A stretch of 14,982 nucleotides of DNA, from assembly GCA_039924425.1 (NCBI GenBank), contig JBDTAX010000094.1, positions 1 to 14,982 of the forward strand. Reading direction: 5' to 3'. Below the pieces are notes generated by a model. The model was not told where the DNA came from. It searched no databases and saw nothing but the letters and a program-made list of their open reading frames with translations. How positions within the stretch are numbered: the first letter of the stretch is position 1; every line of letters starts with the position of its first letter. Source of the stretch: GCA-003244245 sp039924425. Its GTDB lineage: Bacteria > Actinomycetota > Actinomycetes > Mycobacteriales > Pseudonocardiaceae. The position numbers were made by a program, and so were the translations under genes. Below, in pieces: positions 1 to 6,747 of this stretch.

Positions 1-2
1 AC

Positions 3-344
3 ATCGGCCCCGACACCACCCCGATGCCCAACCCCGCCCGCGTCGCCGCGCGCACAACCCTCGCCGACGCCGAGGCCGAACTCACCGACGCCGAACGCGC
101 CCTGGCCCAGCTCCTTCGATCCCCCGCACACCACACCACGATCAACAAGGCCATCCCCACCGCCCACACCCGCATCACCACCGCCCGCGACGCCGTGACC
201 ACCGCGACCCCCCAACTCCGAACCCACCCCGCGAAACTGCCCGCGAACATCCTCGACCCCGACGCCAAACGCGCCCGGCTGCGCACCGGCCGCCGGGCCC
301 TGCAGATGGTGCTACGGCTGCTGGCCTTCAACGCCGAGTACTAG
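3..344 (+). pseudogene. transposase-like protein, C-terminal fragment, truncated
   Basis: An open frame enters from the left edge and ends at TAG 342-344. The visible part is a charged, alanine-rich, coiled-coil-like stretch (repeats such as LADAEAELTDAERALAQLL) followed by GRRALQMVLRLLAFNAE. From memory, this resembles the C-terminal third of a large actinobacterial putative transposase family whose members run on well past the LLAFNAE motif (inference, not searched). Here the frame stops one residue after that motif, so the 3' end appears cut off. The breakpoint lies within about 25 bases of the start of the lipocalin-prenyl synthase gene. The N-terminal part is outside the window, so whether the gene is otherwise intact cannot be judged. 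Confidence 0.5.
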
Positions 345-367
345 AATAATGACCTGTCGCTACGACC

Positions 368-2809
368 GTGGAGCCCAAGGTCACTTCAAGTGACCAACTT
401 GCCACGATGTGCGACGCGACGCACGAGACACCCGAATGCGACCGCTGTACCTGTGCCAACAACTTGATCGAACACGAAGCCCGAACCCGCGAGAGTAGGC
501 GTTGCCCCGTGCATAGTGTCGACGTTCGTATGCGGCCGGTTGACTGGCCGACGCCCGACGAGATGGGCGCCCTGACCGGCCACGACGGTCCGCATGTCAG
601 CGCCGGCATTGAGTGGTGGTACATCAATCTCCATTGCCAGACCACCAGCGGCGTTCAGTGTTCCGGCTTCGCCGCCTTCTTCCGCACGACCAACACCGAC
701 GTACAGGCAGGCGCCTCGGGTCTGCTCCACTCACACATGCTGGCGTGGGGGCTGTGGGACTCGCGAACCGGCCGGTACCGCAGCGGCTCGCTGGTCGATC
801 GAGCGGCCGTGCAGGCCCGCTGCCGTCGCCTCATGGGTGACCGTGGGACTGAGGCCAAGTTCAAACGCGCGATGCTCGATGTGCTGAGCACTGGGCGTCC
901 GCCTGCCCCTGACCGGCTGCTGGCTGGGCCGGTGCTCGTCCCGGTGAACAACCTCGACCTTCGTTACGGCAACCAGGCCTGCTTTGTAAAGCTGGATGAC
1001 GCCAGCTACCGGCTGGTTGTACGCAGCGACGATGGTGACGGCTTCGACGTCGTTCTGCACCCGCAACGCCCGGCCGTGCCGCATGGCAACGACGGCGTCG
1101 TGCCTGGCCGGCGGGAGGATGGCCAAGACTCGATGTTCTACTACTTCGTCCCCCGGACGGCGTTGACGGGACACGTCGTGCTCAACGGGAAGCGTGAGTC
1201 AGTCGACGATGGCGTCGGTTGGTACGACCACGAGTTTGGTGACCGGATCGCCGACCTGGATGAGGAGACCACCGGTGCCGGGCCAGAGCAGCCGACCTGG
1301 CAATGGCTCGGTCTGCATCTGGACAACGGCTTCGACTTGACCGTGGCCGAGCTAGACGACGAGGACAGCACCACCGGGGTCACCACAAGCCGAGACCGCT
1401 TCGCAATACTCGTCGGGCCGGACGGTGAGCGTCTGGACGTAGGGCCGTTCACGCTCAGCGCAGGGCGCGAGTGGACGTCAATGCGAACCTTCAACACGTA
1501 CCCGATCTCGTGGCGGCTCGAGATCCCCGGGATAGGTCTGCGTCTGGATCTGCAGGCGGCCACCGCCCCACAGGAATGCATTGCCGTCCTCGCCGTGTCC
1601 TTCTGGGAAGGCCGCGTCTCGGTGAAAGGCACCTGGAGTGGCCGCGAGGTCGGTGGACTCGGATTCGTCGAGGTGGTTCCCGCGCAGCGGTTCAACCGCA
1701 TCAAGTCCTTCCTGGACCGACCGGGCGCAGAGGTCAGACGCCAGCTCCACCGCCTCTACCCCGACACGCTCGACCGGGGCACGGCCCGTGACTTTCTCGG
1801 CGTCGACCTCCCCGACGCACCGACCGAGGTTCCTCTGACCGACCTGCACGCCGGCTTGGTGAAACCGGTACGCCACCTGGTCGACAGCGGCGGCAAGTGT
1901 TGGCGCCCCTTCCTTCTCATGGTGGCGATCGAGTTGGCAGGTGGCGAAGCCGAACCTTTCCGCGACCTGATGGCTGCTGCCGAACTGGTCCATGTCGGAT
2001 CCCTGATAGTCGACGACGTCGAAGACCGCTCGCCCGTCCGCAGGGGCGGGCCCAGCGTCCACTCCATTTACGGGGAGGCGACCGCGATCAATGCCGGCAC
2101 CGCCGCCTACTTCGTGTTCGATCGGCTGCTGCGGACCTTGCCGGACCTGGATGCTCCCACCACCCTGCGGGTCTACCAGTTGTTCTGCGAAACCCTTCGC
2201 GCCGCCCATGCCGGACAGGCACTCGACATCCTCGGACACGACGAGGCGATGTGGCACGCCATGGCCACCAACGACGCCAGTCACATCGAGCAGCGGGTAC
2301 TCGAGGTGCACCGGCTCAAGACCGGGATGCCGGCACGAGGCCTCGCCGAGATCGGCGCGGTCCTCGCCCATGCCGCCCCGCCCGTGGTCCGCGGGCTCGG
2401 CTGCTACTTCGGTGCTGTGGGCCAGGCCTACCAGATCTGCGATGACGTCCTCGACCTGCGCGGCCACCTGTGCGCCGGCACCCGCAGCCCCGGCGAGGAT
2501 CTCCGCAACGCCAAAGTGACACTCCCGTTAGCCTTGGCCGTCGCGCTGCTGCCACCGGCTGAAATCAAGGAGCTCTGGCACGGTATCCACCGCGGTAACG
2601 CTGACCAGGAAACCGTCCGTCAGTGCATCCAAGCTCTCGAACAATGCGGGGCCGTCGAACAAAGCCTGGCCTTCGCCGAGGCCGTCGTCGACCGGGCATG
2701 GACGCAACTGGAGCCACTCATCGAGCCTTCCTACAGCGGCATAGTCGCGCGCGCGCTCGGCTGGTACGCCGCCAGCCGGGACAGCGTACTTTCACGGGTT
2801 GAGCTGTGA
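368..2809 (+). CDS. CrtC/AttH-like lipocalin fused to trans-polyprenyl diphosphate synthase
   Basis: Two-domain 813-aa protein. Residues about 56-440 resemble the carotenoid 1,2-hydratase (CrtC)/AttH lipocalin superfamily: EWWY at 82-85, LHSHMLAWG near 120-128, WYDHEFGD at 285-292, then a second beta-rich half. Residues about 443-800 are a trans-isoprenyl diphosphate synthase: GGKCWRP 508-514, first aspartate-rich motif DDVED 549-553 followed by RSPVRRGGPSVHSIYG, GQALDI 617-622, KTG 651-653, second motif DDVLD 692-696, and D711/K716/T718. All Mg-diphosphate-binding motifs look intact, so chain elongation from IPP and an allylic primer is well supported. The lipocalin half could hydrate, cyclise or only bind a prenyl product (inference). 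A GTG start is used because an in-frame stop lies at 350-352. No Shine-Dalgarno is visible there or at the later ATGs (407, 530). A -10-like TAGAAT sits at 342-347. Residues 1-55 carry five cysteines and no known domain. The gene lies between mobile-element remnants, with no other terpene gene in view. Confidence 0.85.
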   Translation: MEPKVTSSDQLATMCDATHETPECDRCTCANNLIEHEARTRESRRCPVHSVDVRMRPVDWPTPDEMGALTGHDGPHVSAGIEWWYINLHCQTTSGVQCSGFAAFFRTTNTDVQAGASGLLHSHMLAWGLWDSRTGRYRSGSLVDRAAVQARCRRLMGDRGTEAKFKRAMLDVLSTGRPPAPDRLLAGPVLVPVNNLDLRYGNQACFVKLDDASYRLVVRSDDGDGFDVVLHPQRPAVPHGNDGVVPGRREDGQDSMFYYFVPRTALTGHVVLNGKRESVDDGVGWYDHEFGDRIADLDEETTGAGPEQPTWQWLGLHLDNGFDLTVAELDDEDSTTGVTTSRDRFAILVGPDGERLDVGPFTLSAGREWTSMRTFNTYPISWRLEIPGIGLRLDLQAATAPQECIAVLAVSFWEGRVSVKGTWSGREVGGLGFVEVVPAQRFNRIKSFLDRPGAEVRRQLHRLYPDTLDRGTARDFLGVDLPDAPTEVPLTDLHAGLVKPVRHLVDSGGKCWRPFLLMVAIELAGGEAEPFRDLMAAAELVHVGSLIVDDVEDRSPVRRGGPSVHSIYGEATAINAGTAAYFVFDRLLRTLPDLDAPTTLRVYQLFCETLRAAHAGQALDILGHDEAMWHAMATNDASHIEQRVLEVHRLKTGMPARGLAEIGAVLAHAAPPVVRGLGCYFGAVGQAYQICDDVLDLRGHLCAGTRSPGEDLRNAKVTLPLALAVALLPPAEIKELWHGIHRGNADQETVRQCIQALEQCGAVEQSLAFAEAVVDRAWTQLEPLIEPSYSGIVARALGWYAASRDSVLSRVEL

Positions 2810-2841
2810 CGTCACGCCGTTCGATCGGGTGGTCTGAGGTC

Positions 2842-3111
2842 ATGAGGGCAGCACATTGCACGGTCGCACTGGCCGTGCTCACACTGGCGCTGGCGGGCTG
2901 TTCGAGCTCGACGACGGCGACCACACCGAAGGCGGCTTCGCCGACGACGGCCGGAGTGCCGACCACCCCTCCCGCGTCGCCGGGGGCACCATCGACAGCC
3001 CAGATCCACCGGGTTTCGAGCTGGCGGCATCTCAAGAGGCGTAACAACACCGGTTCCTTTCGTATACCTTCCCGTCTCGCTCACCGCGCCCGGCCCATCC
3101 GGCAGTCCTGA
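2842..3111 (+). CDS. small putative lipoprotein, possibly truncated
   Basis: The ATG at 2842 opens an 89-aa frame with a lipoprotein signal: MRAAHCTVALAVLTLALAGC, a hydrophobic core and an LAGC lipobox with the cysteine at residue 20. A Ser/Thr/Pro/Ala-rich linker follows, typical of actinobacterial exported lipoproteins. After about residue 55 the composition turns basic (RHLKRRNNTG, RLAHRARPIRQS) and no longer looks like a folded domain, so a frameshift or truncation near 3000-3040 is likely. The frame also has a GTG at 2806 overlapping the stop of the upstream gene, but the ATG places the signal peptide at the N-terminus. The family is not recognised. It could be a dead remnant rather than a working gene. 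Confidence 0.4.
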   Translation: MRAAHCTVALAVLTLALAGCSSSTTATTPKAASPTTAGVPTTPPASPGAPSTAQIHRVSSWRHLKRRNNTGSFRIPSRLAHRARPIRQS

Positions 3112-3858
3112 ACCGACGCGACTTCATTGAGGCTGCTCCCACCCTCCCCGGCGACCCTCGGATCAAGCTGCCTCCAGCTTCACTTCGCCGCTACGACGAC
3201 AAAGCGATGGACGGTCTCTCACCTCCATCCGACAACAGCAGCGCCTCGTGGCGCACTCGACGGGATGCCACACGGCTCACAGTGTGCAAGATCATCAGTG
3301 GTTCCAGGGATCGGAAGGCATCACGACATCCGGCACGTCATCGCGGGCCGGACACGGAATAGCACTGTGACGGGCGCAGATGGTCGGCCACGATGCTCCG
3401 CTGGACGGCGGGTCCGGGTTTGGGACGAAGAGTGCGGTTTGGGGACCACTTGGGGACTACACGCCTTGCACGCGGGCAGACGACCCGCACGTCGACTGGT
3501 CGTCCGCACGGCGCTGGCACCACCACTGACGCGACCAGTACAGACACCTACTCCCACGTCCTGGGGGTCAAGTGGGCTTCCGCCTTGATCATTATGCAGG
3601 GCGCCGGGCTGCCACCGCGTGACCGCAGTTCTGACCGCAACGAGCAGCACGGTGCCGGACACCACCCGGCGAACGCCGCATGCCCACGTCGAGCGGTCCA
3701 ATCAGGGACCTGCATGCATCTGTTTAATTGCAGGGTCAGTTCCCAAGCTTGCTACTGGGGTGTAAGCAGCGCGAAACGCGAAGTGGGTGCGAAATGGCTG
3801 CGAGTCCGGGCCGTCGACGAACCAGGAAAGCAGCACGTCAAACGCTATGCGGAGCCTG
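3112..3858. other. gene-poor stretch with decayed sequence
   Basis: No convincing gene lies here. Open frames exist on both strands, but their translations are arginine/threonine/serine-rich and show no domain. GC looks lower and less periodic than in the neighbouring genes. The only recognisable content is the pair of integrase-like scraps near 3436-3570. No tRNA was found by eye. It is best read as the worn interior of an integrated element between the prenyl synthase gene and the broken serine recombinase. Confidence 0.5.
3436..3570 (+). pseudogene. tyrosine-recombinase-like C-terminal scraps
   Basis: One frame contains VRFGDHLGTT (about 3432-3461) and then TDTYSHVLG (about 3540-3566). 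TxDTYSHVL is the motif around the nucleophilic tyrosine of many actinobacterial phage-type integrases (here the tyrosine codon is at 3549-3551), and GDHLGTT resembles a tail found at the C-terminus of such proteins. The order is reversed compared with a normal gene, and no catalytic Arg or HxxR motif lies upstream. If real, this is rearranged debris of one or two integrases. The match is short and made from memory. Confidence 0.28.
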
Positions 3859-5037
3859 CTACAGAGCTTCCTGATCTTCGCGCCACCACTGGGTGTGTTC
3901 GTGGGCTGGTGTGCGGTGCCGTCCGCGTCGGGGGGAGGGGTTCAGGCGTAGTTGGCCGATGAGGTCGGGGGTGAGTAGGAGGCGGGCGATCTCGCGGCGG
4001 GTACTCATGGGTGTGGTGTTCCAGCGCTGCGCGACGTCGGCGCCGGGTTCGATCAGGCCGCGCAGCGTGCTGGGCGTGCTCAGCTCACGCTCGCGGGTCC
4101 CCAGGGTGGTGATCTCGGCCAGCAGGGTCGGTTCGGCCCGAACCAGGGTGGCCACACTGACCGTTCCCGCCGCGACCGCGTCGGCGAGTTGCTCATGCCG
4201 CGCCCGCACAGCGGCGAGCTGGTCGTGGACGGCGCTCAGCTCGCGGTCACCGTCATGCTCATCCGCCCGGAGAGCGTCGATCACATCGGGTTGCGCCAGG
4301 TAGTCGAGCATGACGTGTTCGGCGAGGGTGTCCAGATCGGCGAGTCCAGATCCCGCGCTCCTGGCAATCCCGGGCGATCCCCTTGAGACTGTGCCTCCCA
4401 ACCAACCGCCGGAACAACTCAGCGACCACCTCCGCCTCACCCGGTTGAGGTTCCTGAGCGAGGAACACCCGCGTCTGAGGATGGAACACCGCCGGTACCC
4501 GTACGGAATCCGCCCATGCGGACGACCCGCAACCGCATTAGCCGCCGCCGCCCGCCGGCCCCGAGTCGACATCTTGGCCGACTCATACTCGCTGTCCACC
4601 GCGTCTTCCAGCATCGACCGGCGATCCCGACCATTACCCGGCTCATAACAGCGACCATGCGTGGCCACGAAGATCGACACACAGCGCGCCTCGCGCAACT
4701 CCAGCAACCGCACCCACCTACTCACCCACCCGGCGGCTGCTCCGGCTGCTCTCCCAGATCATCAACACCTGAGCCCCGAACCGGTCGGCTTCCAGATCAA
4801 CGATCAACGCATCGAACCCACCCCGCACCTTGCGGGAAAACCGCGACGCGCTGACCGACTCATCCCGATAGGAGTCCTCACCCAACATTCAGACCTGCTC
4901 ACCAGCCCCCCGGACATGATCGGCATGCTGCTCCTTCAACGACCGAGCCCGCCCCGACCGATCCAAACTCACCCGCAAGTAGTCCCGGGCGCTCTTGTCC
5001 CGTTTGCCCTGCTCAACATCACTCGAGAGGTCACCAT
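3859..5037 (-). pseudogene. serine site-specific recombinase, frameshifted and internally deleted
   Basis: Pieces of one serine recombinase appear in order on the minus strand but in different frames. The catalytic N-terminus has YLRVSLDRSGRARSLKEQHAD (nucleophile serine in RVS), then DESVSASRFSRKVRGGFDALI, LEADRFGAQVLMIWESSR, VRLLELREARCVSIFVATHG, LEDAVDSEYESAK and AAANAVAGRPHGRIPYGYRR, then QPGEAEVVAELFRRLVGRHS. The coiled-coil C-terminus follows (DLDTLAEHVMLDYLAQPDV to RREIARLLLTPDLIGQLRL). Visible lesions are an extra TC soon after the ATG at 5037, an in-frame TGA where a Trp is expected before MLGEDSY, a shift and stop near 4725, a shift just after IPYGYRR near 4490, and loss of much of the DNA-binding/zinc-ribbon middle near 4345. 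It cannot make an active enzyme. It marks an old integrated element. Confidence 0.85.
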
Positions 5038-5048
5038 GCAGCGAAGAG

Positions 5049-5064
5049 TACCTCTAGCGAGGTA
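5049..5064. repeat. 16-bp palindrome upstream of the recombinase start
   Basis: TACCTC (5049-5054) and GAGGTA (5059-5064) are perfect complements around TAGC. The centre lies about 20 bp upstream of the presumed original ATG (5037, minus strand) of the broken serine recombinase. It could be an operator, or part of the element's recombination site. It is also a possible weak hairpin, but there is no T-run to make it a terminator. Confidence 0.45.
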
Positions 5065-5129
5065 TCTTGCGACCCGCGCAACTCCAGTGTCGAACTCGGC
5101 GTACTGAGCGCTCTCAAGATCAGGACTAT

Positions 5130-5150
5130 CCATAGCTCGGTGATCTATGG
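5130..5150. repeat. short inverted repeat
   Basis: CCATAG (5130-5135) pairs with CTATGG (5145-5150) across a 9-base spacer in the otherwise empty gap between the recombinase remnant and the DUF397 gene. It sits downstream of DUF397 on the minus strand, so it might act as a weak hairpin behind that operon. No T-run follows, and the arms are short enough for chance. Confidence 0.25.
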
Positions 5151-5279
5151 GGCACGAGTTAGGTGCGTGGCCGCCCTGGATGTCGGGATCGGCCTGGTGG
5201 TGGTCAGAAGATTGGGTTCGGGCGCTTGCTGGGCAGATTTCGGAGCCTGCGGGAGCGTCCGGTCCCGGATTTTCTTGGC

Positions 5280-5480
5280 TCAGGCGAACGTGTCGGTGCG
5301 CAGGGCGGTGGTGAAGGCGGCCCAGGCGGGTGGGGGGACGGCGAGCACGCCGCCGGTGGGGTTCTTGGAGTCGCGCAGTGCGACCACTGGGCCGGCGAAG
5401 GCGACCTCGACGCAGTTGGCCTTGTCGGTGCTGCGGCTGCTCTTGCGCCAGTGGGCGCCGCTGAGGTCTAGCGCGGGCAT
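5280..5480 (-). CDS. DUF397 domain protein
   Basis: A 66-aa protein with the DUF397 signature: WRKSSRS near residues 11-17, CVEVAF at 23-28, VALRDSKNP at 33-41, then PPAWAAFTTALR near the end. It is the full length usual for the family. The ATG at 5480 is preceded by GGAGAGGAG, a strong ribosome binding site. The gene follows the XRE/DUF5753 regulator on the same strand after 46 bp, so the two are probably cotranscribed. This pairing is widespread and often multicopy in actinomycetes, where DUF397 proteins are small partners of the XRE regulator in developmental or antibiotic control, and toxin-antitoxin-like behaviour has been proposed. The biochemical role is not known. Confidence 0.9.
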   Translation of the reverse strand: MPALDLSGAHWRKSSRSTDKANCVEVAFAGPVVALRDSKNPTGGVLAVPPPAWAAFTTALRTDTFA

Positions 5481-5526
5481 CCCGGGCTCCTCTCCAGTGG
5501 TCGTGCGACCCTTCGCAACCGAGGGT

Positions 5527-6375
5527 TCAGCTCAGTTCGGCGGCGATCTGGGTGATCAGCTCAGTCGTTGCAGTGGGTGCAAGGGCTGAGCTCAGGATAG
5601 TCCCCAGGGCCAGCCGGTAGGCGGCCAGATCGGCTTCTTCCTCCAGGATCAGCTCGGTGCCGTGGTTCTCCATGAAGACCTGGGCCGGTTCCTCGGCGAA
5701 CTCCAGGATCACGAACGGCCCGCGCAGCCCGGCGTGCGCACCGGCTGCCAGCGGCACCACCCGCAGCGTCACATGAGTTTGCTCGGCCGCGCTCAGCAGA
5801 TGGTGCAGCTGCCGGCGCATCACCCCGGGCCCGCCGATCGGGCGGCGCAGTGCGCCCTCGTCGACCACCGCGAAGAACTGCGGGGCGCTGGCCCTGGTCA
5901 GCAGCGCTTGACGGGCCATCCGGGCAGCCACCAGATTATCCAGTTCGGCATCGGAGATCGTCGGCGCGACACCCTGGATGACCGCCCGCGTGTACTCCGC
6001 AGTCTGCAACAGACCGGGCACCACCAGCGCCTCGTAATTCTGCACGCGGGTGGCTTTGGCTTCGAAGTCGATCAGGCTGCGCCACAGTTGGGGCAGGCCG
6101 GGCTGGCGGGTCCACCAGCCCCGTTCCTCGGAGCGGCGCACCAGGTCGAGCAGTTCGTCGCGGGTGGACGCGGGCACCTGGTACAGACCCAAAAGGGCAG
6201 CGACGTCCTCGATCTGCAGGCCACTGATGCCGGTCTCGATTCGGCTGATCTTGCTGGGCGACATGCCCAGCCGCTTGGCCACCTCCGCGCCGGATAGCTG
6301 CGCCTCTTCGCGTAAGGTGCGCAGCTCGGCGGCAACCTGGCGGGACCGGATTGAGGTGTGGGGGTTGCCGGGCAT
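5527..6375 (-). CDS. XRE-family transcriptional regulator with DUF5753 domain
   Basis: A 282-aa cytoplasmic DNA-binding protein. Residues about 13-68 form the XRE helix-turn-helix (ELRTLREEAQLSGAEVAKRL, then GMSPSKISRIETG). Residues about 88-275 are a DUF5753 effector or dimer domain: RGWWTRQ, FEAKATRVQNYEALVVPGLL, QTAEYTRAVI, RQALLTR, FFAVVDEGALRRPIGG and VPLAAGAHAGLRGPF are all typical. The ATG at 6375 is chosen because the domain order then starts normally. The frame can be extended to a TTG at 6411, but that adds no conserved sequence. It precedes the DUF397 gene, its probable partner. A 13-bp inverted repeat ends only 4 bp before the start codon and could be an autoregulatory operator. 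Confidence 0.92.
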   Translation of the reverse strand: MPGNPHTSIRSRQVAAELRTLREEAQLSGAEVAKRLGMSPSKISRIETGISGLQIEDVAALLGLYQVPASTRDELLDLVRRSEERGWWTRQPGLPQLWRSLIDFEAKATRVQNYEALVVPGLLQTAEYTRAVIQGVAPTISDAELDNLVAARMARQALLTRASAPQFFAVVDEGALRRPIGGPGVMRRQLHHLLSAAEQTHVTLRVVPLAAGAHAGLRGPFVILEFAEEPAQVFMENHGTELILEEEADLAAYRLALGTILSSALAPTATTELITQIAAELS

Positions 6376-6378
6376 GGT

Positions 6379-6391
6379 GTGCACTATGCAC
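6379..6391. promoter_or_regulatory. inverted repeat GTGCA-CTA-TGCAC, candidate operator
   Basis: A perfect 5-bp inverted repeat with a 3-bp spacer lies directly before the start of the XRE regulator, in the divergent region shared with the small plus-strand gene. The position suits autorepression. It shares the TGCA core with the second repeat at 6432-6446. Short enough to be chance. Confidence 0.35.
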
Positions 6392-6431
6392 GCTGCGTAA
6401 CGCTCGCGCAATCACTCGATCGGATTATGGC

Positions 6432-6446
6432 TTGCAGTACTTGCAA
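6432..6446. promoter_or_regulatory. inverted/direct repeat TTGCA-GTACT-TGCAA, candidate operator
   Basis: A perfect 5-bp inverted repeat with a 5-bp spacer. The same bases also contain the direct repeat CTTGCA at 6431-6436 and 6440-6445, nine bases apart. It lies between the divergent XRE gene and the small gene at 6494, about where regulation of both promoters would be expected. It could be the binding site of the XRE protein (inference). Confidence 0.38.
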
Positions 6447-6493
6447 TGCTCCATGGTTCCGGCATGGAGCTAATGGACATCGAACGCAAGATC

Positions 6494-6697
6494 ATGAGTG
6501 AGACCGTGGTCGAGAAGACCTGGGAGATCCCGGCGCACGGGGACAAGGGGCCCGTCACCATCGCCCTGCGGATGCCGGACGTGACGATCACCGACTCGCA
6601 GGGCCGGCACATCGTGGTCTCACCCGAGCAGGCCGACCTGGTGAGCAGCAAGATGAGCTACATCGTCGACTGGATCCGAGACGCCAGCGACGACTGA
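6494..6697 (+). CDS. small hypothetical protein divergent from the XRE regulator
   Basis: An acidic 67-aa protein reading MSETVVEKTWEIPAHGDKGP and on to VSPEQADLVSSKMSYIVDWI, with no signal peptide, membrane segment or recognised domain. The ATG at 6494 gives a natural N-terminus but has no clear ribosome binding site. In-frame ATGs at 6473 (GGAG only 3 bases upstream), 6464 and 6446 are alternatives. The 6446 codon touches the inverted repeat at 6432-6446 and is unlikely. Its position opposite an XRE/DUF397 pair suggests membership of that regulatory unit, perhaps as a target or third component. No function is assigned. Confidence 0.65.
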   Translation: MSETVVEKTWEIPAHGDKGPVTIALRMPDVTITDSQGRHIVVSPEQADLVSSKMSYIVDWIRDASDD

Positions 6698-6717
6698 CCC
6701 CCGAAAAGGAGCACCCC

Positions 6718-6747
6718 ATGAGGCCGACATGCCATTCAGCGGGCTGA
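6718..6747 (+). CDS. nine-codon ORF behind a strong ribosome binding site (leader peptide or stranded start)
   Basis: AAAAGGAG at 6704-6711 followed by ATG at 6718 is the best translation start in this neighbourhood, but the frame (MRPTCHSAG) stops at TGA 6745-6747, inside the first arm of a large inverted repeat. The membrane-protein frame begins downstream in another phase. Either this is a leader peptide, or it is the original start of the membrane-protein gene cut off by insertion of the repeat element. An insertion whose length leaves a remainder of 2 on division by 3 (for example 74 or 77 bp) would account for the phase difference. Confidence 0.4.
   Translation: MRPTCHSAG

Noticed and set aside
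1478..2467. Long open frame (329 aa) on the minus strand inside the prenyl synthase gene
   Set aside because: It is antisense to a gene with intact catalytic motifs, has no domain of its own, and arises from GC-biased third positions.
3108..3360. Plus-strand frame containing RRDFIEAAPTLPGDPRIKLPP, considered as the start of a nitroreductase (SagB-like) or Tat-exported protein
   Set aside because: Only a few residues resemble those families, no start codon or ribosome binding site fits, and the rest of the frame has no recognisable domain.
3112..5279. A tRNA or CRISPR array near the recombinase remnants
   Set aside because: No TPsiC-like GTTCRA with matching stems and no regularly spaced repeats were found by eye.
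5508..5526. ACCCT / AGGGT hairpin between the XRE regulator and DUF397 as a terminator
   Set aside because: The arms are only 5 bp with no T-run, and the two genes are expected to be cotranscribed.
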